DNA of 64,000 bases from Pseudomonadota bacterium (lineage in GTDB: Bacteria; Pseudomonadota; Alphaproteobacteria; SHVZ01), in NCBI GenBank assembly GCA_016195085.1, contig JACQAG010000008.1:25137-89136 (forward strand), written 5' to 3'. A model generated the notes under the pieces. It was not told the DNA's origin and did no database searches. It worked only from the letters and a program-made list of their open reading frames with translations. Position 1 is the first letter of the stretch. Each line of letters opens with the position of its first letter. The translations under genes and the position numbers were made by a program. Of the stretch, positions 58,811 through 64,000 are shown one piece after another.

Positions 58811-60715
58811 ATGACGGACTCCGCTGTCCCAGGGTTGGACGCCTTGTTCCATGGCTCCATTCTGGATGACGCCGGAATCGGCGTCTGGGTGACGGACCTC
58901 GATTGGCGGCTCATCTCGCTCAACGAGGCCTGCGCCCGGATGTGCGGCTACGGCTCGGCGGCCGAAATGGTGGCCGAGGTGCGCAGCCTCGAGGCGGCGC
59001 GCTACGTCGACCCGGCGCAACGCATGGAGATGTATCGCACGCTCTCCCTCGGGCTCACCGTGCGTGGCATGTTGGTCCAAATCCGCCGGCGCGACGGCTC
59101 GCCTTTTTGGGCGCTGGTGACCGCGGCACCCGAGCCCAGGGGCGTGGGCCAGGCCAAACGCTTCATCGGTTCCACCATCGATGTCGATGAGCTTATCCGC
59201 ACGCGCGAAGCGCTTCGGATCGCCGAGGTCAGCTATCGCGGCATCTTCGACAACGCGACCGAGGGTATCTACCGCTCGAGCCCGGAAGGTCGCCAGCTTC
59301 GCGCCAACGCCGCCCTCGTCCGCCTCAATGGCTATGACAGCGAGGCGGAGATGCTGGCGGCGGTCCGCGACATCGCCAAGGAGTGGTATGTGGATCCCGG
59401 GCGGAGAGCGGAGTTCCAGCGTCTGCTCGCCGCCCACGGCCGTATCGCCGATTTCGAATCCGAGGTCTACCGGCACAAGACGCGGGAACGGATCTGGATC
59501 ACCGAGAATGCCTGGTTGGTGCGCGATGGCGAGGGCAAACCGCTCTACTACGAAGGCACCGTCCAGGACATCACCCAACGCAGGCGCGCCGAGGCAGCGC
59601 TCAGGCTCAGCGAGGTCCGCTTCCGCGACTATGCCGAGACCGCCTCCGATTGGTTTTGGGAGACCGGGCCTGACCACCGCTTCGTCCACATCTCCAGCTC
59701 CGAACGGCTGAACCCGAAGCGCTCGGAGGAAATGATCGGCCAACGCCGGCTCGATGTGGCCACCGCCTCGGCCGTCGAGGCCCAATCATTGCGCCGGCAC
59801 CTGGTCGAGCTCGAGGCGCACCAGCCATTCCGCGATTTCGTCTATCGCATGATCGGCGACGACGGCACGACCCAGTACATCTCCACGAGCGGCAAGCCGA
59901 TCTTCGACGAAGCCGGCGGTTTTCAGGGATACCGGGGGAGTGCGCGCGTGGTGACCGAGAGCATCCTGGCCGAGACGCGATTGCGCGAGGCCAAGGTCGC
60001 GGCGGAAGCGGCGAGCGACGCCAAATCGGCCTTTCTCGCCACCATGAGCCACGAGCTCCGCACGCCGTTGAATGCCATCATCGGCTTTGCCGAGCTCATG
60101 ATGAACCAGGCGACCGGCCCGCTGCCGCCGCGCTACATCGAGTATTCCGCCAACATCGCCGAGAGCGGCCAGCATCTCTTGCAGCTGGTCAACGACGTGC
60201 TCGACATGTCGAAGATCCTCGCCGGCCATATGAACCTGGACGAGGAGCGAGTGATGCTCGCCGACGTCTGCCGCCGCCATATGAAGCTCATGGCCGCCAA
60301 GGCGACCGAGAGCGGCGTCGCTCACAAGCTCATCGTGCAGGCGGACTTGCCGCCGGTGCTCGTCGATCCGCTGCGGCTCGGCCAGATTCTGTTCAACCTC
60401 ATCTCCAACGCGACCAAGTTCACCCCGCGCGGCGGGCAGGTGGAGATATTCGCCGGGCTGGAGGCGGACGGACGGATTGCGGTCGCCGTCAGCGATACCG
60501 GCATCGGCATGTCGGCGGCGGAGGTCGCGATCGCGCTGGAGCCGTTCCGGCAGGTCGACGCCACCAGTGCGCGGCGCTTCGAAGGGACCGGGCTCGGGCT
60601 GCCGATCAGCAAGAGCCTGGCCGAGCTGCATGGCGGCGAGCTCCGCATCGAGAGCCGCAAGGGGCGCGGCACCACGGTCACGGTGCTGCTGCCGGCGAGC
60701 CGGGTCTTGCGCTGA
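58811..60715 (+). CDS. Soluble multi-PAS hybrid-less sensor histidine kinase
   Basis: 634 residues, no membrane segments. Three PAS domains (about residues 10-130, 135-255 and 260-385), then HisKA with His414 in FLATMSHELRTPLNAIIGFAELM, and a HATPase domain with N box LISNATKFTPRGGQ, G1 VSDTGIGMSAAEVAIALEPF and G2 GTGLGLPISKSLAELHGG. No receiver is attached and no response regulator gene is adjacent, so the partner is elsewhere. The PAS domains would sense a cytoplasmic ligand, light or redox state. Confidence 0.93.
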   Translation: MTDSAVPGLDALFHGSILDDAGIGVWVTDLDWRLISLNEACARMCGYGSAAEMVAEVRSLEAARYVDPAQRMEMYRTLSLGLTVRGMLVQIRRRDGSPFWALVTAAPEPRGVGQAKRFIGSTIDVDELIRTREALRIAEVSYRGIFDNATEGIYRSSPEGRQLRANAALVRLNGYDSEAEMLAAVRDIAKEWYVDPGRRAEFQRLLAAHGRIADFESEVYRHKTRERIWITENAWLVRDGEGKPLYYEGTVQDITQRRRAEAALRLSEVRFRDYAETASDWFWETGPDHRFVHISSSERLNPKRSEEMIGQRRLDVATASAVEAQSLRRHLVELEAHQPFRDFVYRMIGDDGTTQYISTSGKPIFDEAGGFQGYRGSARVVTESILAETRLREAKVAAEAASDAKSAFLATMSHELRTPLNAIIGFAELMMNQATGPLPPRYIEYSANIAESGQHLLQLVNDVLDMSKILAGHMNLDEERVMLADVCRRHMKLMAAKATESGVAHKLIVQADLPPVLVDPLRLGQILFNLISNATKFTPRGGQVEIFAGLEADGRIAVAVSDTGIGMSAAEVAIALEPFRQVDATSARRFEGTGLGLPISKSLAELHGGELRIESRKGRGTTVTVLLPASRVLR

Positions 60716-60733
60716 GCCTCGCGACCGTTCCGG

Positions 60734-61618
60734 TTACTTGGCGAGCGCCCGATCGACCGCCAAGTAGTCCTCGACGCCGACGATGTCCGCCATCACTTCA
60801 GGGCTGACGGAGCGCCCCGATGGGAGCGGCAATCCCCGGCGCATGCCCGCCAGCGCATCGCGGAAGGCGGCGGCGGCGGCGAATATCAGCGATACGCCGT
60901 AGAGCGCCACCTCGAAACCGAGATCGTGGACCTCGCCCGGCGGGCGCGGCGCACGGCCGGGCTCGTCCACCTGGACGATCTGGGGCAGTGCCGCGGCGGC
61001 GCGGATGCGTTTGAGCTCGCCGGCGCCGGCCGGCCCGGTCACGAAAACGAGGTCGGCGCCGAGATCGGCGAAGGCGGCGGCGCGCCAGAGCGCCTCCCGA
61101 AGGCCGCTTGCCGGCCCGGCGGCATTGCGCGCATCGGTGCGCCCAATTATCAGGATATCGGCGCCCGCCTCGCGGGCCTGCACCGCCGCCTTCACCCGGC
61201 GCACGGCGTCGGCCCGAGGCACCACCGCGCCCGGAGCGCCGAAGTCGCGCTTCGGGCTCTCCTGATCCTCCAGCATCAGACAGGCGGCTCCAGCGCCGGC
61301 CAGCCCGCGCACGGTACGCTGCACGTTCTGCGCATTGCCGAAGCCGGTATCGGCATCGACGATCAGCGGAATGGCCGCGGCGGCGGTCACGTTTCGAGCC
61401 TGATCCGCCATCTCGCCATAGGAAAGCAGGCCCGCATCCGGCACCCCGAGGCGGCCGGCGGAGACCGAAAAGCCGCTCAAGAAGGCGGCCGGAAAGCCGG
61501 CACGGGCGATCATCCGGAAACCGAGCGCATCGTAGCAGCTCGGCACCGTGAGGCCGCCGCGGCGTAGCAGGGCACGCAACCGCTGGCTGGGCGTGCGGGC
61601 CTTCTTCATCCTGGGCAT
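60734..61618 (-). CDS. Isocitrate lyase/PEP mutase-family carboxy-lyase
   Basis: 294 residues, a TIM barrel. VPSCYDALGFRMIARAGFPAAFLSGFSVSA and IVDADTGFGNAQNVQRTVRG (metal-binding Asp) are typical; the catalytic loop is EDQESPKRDFGAPGAVV, where the Cys of isocitrate lyase and of some methylisocitrate lyases (KKCGH) is missing. That favours an oxaloacetate decarboxylase-like or other lyase activity over isocitrate cleavage. The stop is close to the histidine kinase stop (convergent). MoaD-like gene upstream on the same strand after 93 bases. Confidence 0.87.
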   Translation of the reverse strand: MPRMKKARTPSQRLRALLRRGGLTVPSCYDALGFRMIARAGFPAAFLSGFSVSAGRLGVPDAGLLSYGEMADQARNVTAAAAIPLIVDADTGFGNAQNVQRTVRGLAGAGAACLMLEDQESPKRDFGAPGAVVPRADAVRRVKAAVQAREAGADILIIGRTDARNAAGPASGLREALWRAAAFADLGADLVFVTGPAGAGELKRIRAAAALPQIVQVDEPGRAPRPPGEVHDLGFEVALYGVSLIFAAAAAFRDALAGMRRGLPLPSGRSVSPEVMADIVGVEDYLAVDRALAK

Positions 61619-61710
61619 CCTCCGACACGCTTCTAGGCCCCACTCTTGCAGGCATGGGGCCGCGCACCAACCAAATCTTTAGCGAGCCATCGGCAGCGCC
61701 GATGCGGGGA

Positions 61711-61968
61711 TCACCCGCCGCTCAGCGCCTGCACGATCTGCACGGCATCGGTGGGCCCCAGCGAGCGCGCCATATCGAATTCCTGCTCGCCGTTGACGAA
61801 GAACCGGATGTGGCGCCGCATCCTCTCCTGCTCGTCGATGACGCGGAATCTGAAGCCGGGATATCGACGGTCAAGGTCGGCCAACAGATCCGCAAGCGTG
61901 GCGCCCGTCGCGTCGACCTCCCGCTCTTTGGTGTAGGAGCGCAGCGGCGTTGGAATCAGCACTTTCAT
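61711..61968 (-). CDS. MoaD/ThiS-like ubiquitin-fold protein
   Basis: 85 residues from the ATG at 61968. Beta-grasp fold starting KVLIPTPLRSYTKEREVDATGATLADLLADLDRRYPGF and ending VQIVQALSGG; the diglycine C-terminus is what sulfur-carrier proteins use for thiocarboxylate formation. It follows the beta-propeller gene after 46 bases. Such MoaD-like proteins next to BNR-repeat proteins recur in bacteria, but the sulfur acceptor is unknown; molybdopterin genes are not near. Confidence 0.88.
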   Translation of the reverse strand: MKVLIPTPLRSYTKEREVDATGATLADLLADLDRRYPGFRFRVIDEQERMRRHIRFFVNGEQEFDMARSLGPTDAVQIVQALSGG

Positions 61969-62014
61969 CGGCTCACCCTCGAGGAGAAGATTCGCCCATC
62001 CAAGAACGACCGTC

Positions 62015-63223
62015 TCACGGCAGCTCCGCCGTCTCGAGCGCGTAGATTTCGGGAAGGTGTCGCGCCATGCAGGACCACCGCTTGCCCTCTTCACGGCTCA
62101 TCCACAGCTCGCCGCTCGTGGTCCCGAAGTATAAGCCAACGGGATCCCGCCCGTCCGCCGTCATCGCTTGGCGCTTGACCGTCCACCAGGCCTGTCGCTG
62201 CGGGAGGCCGGCAGCCTGACGCTGCCAGCTCTTGCCGCCATTCTTCGTGACATAGACGCTGGGAACGCCGTCCGGGCTCGTGCGCGGCCAAACGCTGGTG
62301 CCGTCCATCGGCACCACCCAAGCGGTGTCCGCATCGCGCGGATGCACCACCACCGAAAAGCCGATATCGCCGACCCGCTTCGGCATGGCCTTGCCGATCC
62401 TGACCCACTCTTTCGACGGCCGGTCGAGGCGGTAGATGCCGCAATGGTTTTGCTGATACAGGCGATCCGGTTGGCTCGGACAGAGCCGGACGCAATGGGG
62501 GTCGTGGAAGGCAAGATTGGCCGCATCGAACCCCTCGACCACTTCGAGGCCGCCGACGATGGGCGCCCAGCTTCGGCCGCGGTCCAAGGATTCGTGCACG
62601 CCGCCGCTCGACATGCCGAGATAGAGGTGGGCGGGATCGCGCGGATCGATGTTGATCGAGTGCAGCTTCGGTCCGTCCGGCGTGCCGTCCTGCGCGCCGC
62701 CCATCCATTTTCGATACTGCGGATGGTCGTTCAGGCCGGATACCGGTTTCCAGGCAAGGCCGCCATCCTCGGAGCGGAAGAGTCCGTGGGGCGAGGTCCC
62801 CGCATACCATAGGTTCGGCTCGCTCGGATGACCGGGTGCCAGCCAGAACGTGTGATCGACGACGCGCCCCTTCTCGCCGTCCCCAGCCTTCGGAAAGGCC
62901 GGCGGCTTTGCCGCTTCCTTCCAGCTCAGGCCGAGATCGGTCGAGCGAAAGATGGTCGGGCCCAAGTGACCGGTCTTTACCGCCGCCAGCAAGGTTCGCC
63001 CGTCGCGCGGATCCAGCACGAGATGGCTGACGATGTGGCCGAGGAAATGCGGTCCGTCGACCCGCCACGTCCTTCGTGCGGCATCGCCGTGATAGAGCCA
63101 GGCGCCCTTGCGGGTGGCGACGAGCACCAGCACCCGGCGCGCCGGCCGTGGGCGCTGGGCGGATTTTCCGCGGGTGGCAGGACGCTTCGATGAAGCCGCC
63201 GGCTTCTTGGAGACGCGCGCCAT
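62015..63223 (-). CDS. BNR/sortilin-type beta-propeller protein
   Basis: 402 residues. Several BNR or Asp-box-like repeats: STDLGLSWKEA, SEDGGLAWKPV, SLDRGRSWAPI, TKNGGKSWQRQ and SREEGKRWSCM at regular spacing form a propeller. It resembles proteins annotated as exo-sialidases or photosystem-assembly-like. The N-terminus has a Lys/Arg/Ser-rich tract (SKKPAASSKRPATRGKS) and no signal peptide, so it may stay in the cytoplasm. Cotranscribed with the MarR regulator and the MoaD-like gene. Confidence 0.88.
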   Translation of the reverse strand: MARVSKKPAASSKRPATRGKSAQRPRPARRVLVLVATRKGAWLYHGDAARRTWRVDGPHFLGHIVSHLVLDPRDGRTLLAAVKTGHLGPTIFRSTDLGLSWKEAAKPPAFPKAGDGEKGRVVDHTFWLAPGHPSEPNLWYAGTSPHGLFRSEDGGLAWKPVSGLNDHPQYRKWMGGAQDGTPDGPKLHSINIDPRDPAHLYLGMSSGGVHESLDRGRSWAPIVGGLEVVEGFDAANLAFHDPHCVRLCPSQPDRLYQQNHCGIYRLDRPSKEWVRIGKAMPKRVGDIGFSVVVHPRDADTAWVVPMDGTSVWPRTSPDGVPSVYVTKNGGKSWQRQAAGLPQRQAWWTVKRQAMTADGRDPVGLYFGTTSGELWMSREEGKRWSCMARHLPEIYALETAELP

Positions 63224-63226
63224 GAA

Positions 63227-63676
63227 TCACTCCTCCTTAGCTTTCGATGAGATGGGCGCCGATCGCGCCAGCCGGCGCAGGCTGTTCACCGCCTCGTTCC
63301 CGATCGACGCCGTCAAGGCGGATTGCGTCTTGCGCCAGGCGGCGAAGGCTCCGGTCAAGCGGCTCCTTCCCTTCGGCGTGATCTCGATGATCCGCGAGCG
63401 CGCATCGTCGCCCGGACGGCTCCTGACCAGTGCCTGATCCTCGACCAGCGCCAGATTGCGGGTCAACGTCGTGCGATCGGCGCCGAGCACGTGGGCCAGA
63501 TCGCCGATCGATTGCGGCCCTTTCAGCTCCAGGATTGCCAGCAGCGAGAACTGCGTGGCTCTGAGGCCGTGCGGCCGCAATTCCCGATCGAATTCCCGCG
63601 TGATCGCGCGCGCCGCCCGCCTGGAGGCCAGGCACAGGCACCCGACAGTCTCGGACAGGCCAGGATCGGCAATCAT
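63227..63676 (-). CDS. MarR-family transcriptional regulator
   Basis: 149 residues. Winged helix at about residues 35-105: ATQFSLLAILELKGPQSIGDLAHVLGADRTTLTRNLALVEDQALVRSRPGDDARSRIIEITPKG. Two cysteines near the N-terminus (GCLCLASRR) could sense oxidants or electrophiles, as in several MarR proteins; this is inference. The ATG at 63676 is 6 bases from a perfect palindrome. First gene of the MarR/beta-propeller/MoaD operon, with the propeller gene starting 4 bases after it. Confidence 0.92.
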   Translation of the reverse strand: MIADPGLSETVGCLCLASRRAARAITREFDRELRPHGLRATQFSLLAILELKGPQSIGDLAHVLGADRTTLTRNLALVEDQALVRSRPGDDARSRIIEITPKGRSRLTGAFAAWRKTQSALTASIGNEAVNSLRRLARSAPISSKAKEE

Positions 63677-63681
63677 CGATT

Positions 63682-63697
63682 ACGTGTAGCTACACGT
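63682..63697. promoter_or_regulatory. Perfect 16-bp MarR-type operator
   Basis: ACGTGTAGCTACACGT is its own reverse complement (63682-63697), 6 bases before the MarR ATG, and flanked by TAA-type bases that prolong the symmetry. A TTGACG lies upstream on the minus strand (63711-63706). It should be bound by the MarR protein to repress the operon. Confidence 0.8.
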
Positions 63698-63768
63698 TAA
63701 TGCGTCGTCAAGCGCTCGGTCTCTGGCGCCGGGGATCGCCATTGAGCGGGTTGCCGGGACGGAGCATC

Positions 63769-64000
63769 GTAAGCGGTGCTTTTCCCCCACCCGTGAGGCG
63801 ATAGCCGGTCTGTGAGAATCTCTAGCCCTTTGTGGGTAGGGCATAGGGACTATGACGGACACGGGTGACGATCCTAGGACTACGGCCGCGCCGGCGCGGC
63901 GCGTTGAGATCTTCACGGGCGCCGGGCAGCGGCGGCGCTGGAGCGCGGAAGACAAGGTGCGGATCGTTGCCGAGAGCATGGCGCCGGGGGCGAGCGTGAG
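63769..64000 (+). mobile_element. IS66-type insertion sequence, left end (cut by window edge)
   Basis: A GTAAGCGG start at 63769 looks like the terminal repeat of IS66-family elements, which begin GTAA. About 80 bases later the TnpA-like gene begins. The right end, the other genes and the target duplication are outside the window. Confidence 0.55.
63852..64000 (+). CDS. tnpA: IS66-family accessory protein TnpA-like (partial)
   Basis: About 50 residues visible from the ATG at 63852. The RRVEIFTGAGQRRRWSAEDK then VRIVAESMAPGASV segment matches the start of the helix-turn-helix in IS66 OrfA/TnpA and related IS3-type OrfA proteins. It would bind the element's ends. The frame is open to the window edge; IS66 TnpB and TnpC should follow. 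Confidence 0.75.
   Translation, partial: MTDTGDDPRTTAAPARRVEIFTGAGQRRRWSAEDKVRIVAESMAPGASV

Overview
The window is GC-rich chromosomal DNA from an alphaproteobacterium, most likely a soil or rhizosphere Rhodospirillales/Rhizobiales-type organism. The reasons are the density of ABC and TRAP uptake systems for amino acids, acids and sugars, the PAS/sigma-54 and ECF regulation, the many small operons on both strands, and gene families such as the DoeB/EutA-like enzymes, AHSA1-ArsR pairs, HlyD/EmrB pumps and phytanoyl-CoA dioxygenases. No rRNA, tRNA or CRISPR array was seen. The assignment is by gene content only.

Layout. 1-2.7 kb: an AT-richer leftward operon (DUF6932-like NTase, XRE-HTH/ImmA-IrrE peptidase, DUF4186 protein, and a gene cut by the window edge) with a perfect 34-bp palindromic operator and an apparently leaderless promoter; it looks like a toxin-antitoxin or anti-phage cassette. 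2.9-5.7 kb: C39-like peptidase, Asp/Glu racemase-like enzyme and D-amino-acid dehydrogenase. 5.8-10.5 kb: acyl-CoA ligase and a TRAP transporter. 10.4-17.2 kb: DNA alkyl repair protein, amidohydrolase, ArsR/AHSA1/DUF899 operon, DoeB-like deacylase, gamma-glutamyltransferase. 17.4-20.2 kb: ECF sigma and anti-sigma genes divergent from a phosphoesterase and a cupredoxin, with mirror-image candidate ECF promoters between them.

20.4-33.3 kb: two branched-chain-type (Liv) ABC transporters flanking one PAS/AAA+/Fis sigma-54 activator. The left one is a six-gene operon led by a CoA-transferase and preceded by a near-consensus -24/-12 promoter; the right one carries a LivM-LivG fusion. 33.4-40.7 kb: a D-cysteine desulfhydrase gene with a one-base frameshift, LysR regulator, sulfite reductase plus siroheme dehydrogenase, AraC regulator, phytanoyl-CoA dioxygenase and a HigBA-type toxin-antitoxin pair. 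40.7-46.6 kb: an M20 peptidase, sugar-type ABC transporter without ATPase, aspartate dehydrogenase and a GNAT remnant. 46.6-53 kb: secreted protein of unknown function, EmrAB-type pump under a TetR-like palindrome, DUF4126 protein and MFS carrier.

53.1-56.2 kb is a second AT-rich island: a tiny GGKARA-type ORF, a tightly overlapping three-gene HTH cassette with elaborate palindromes, an IS1-family transposase and a neighbour broken by an amber codon. 56.3-63.7 kb returns to core-like metabolism and signalling: AGPS-like oxidase, haloacid dehalogenase, multi-PAS histidine kinase, PEP-mutase-family lyase, and a MarR/beta-propeller/MoaD-like operon with a perfect operator. The right edge cuts into an IS66-type element.

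Across the window a composite inverted-repeat element occurs four times between genes (8.6, 20.3, 22.3 and 34.5 kb). Several genes are decayed: a GyrI-like C-terminus, the desulfhydrase, a GNAT acetyltransferase and the IS1-linked gene. The best candidates for an undescribed system are the left-edge operon and the 53-55 kb three-gene cassette.
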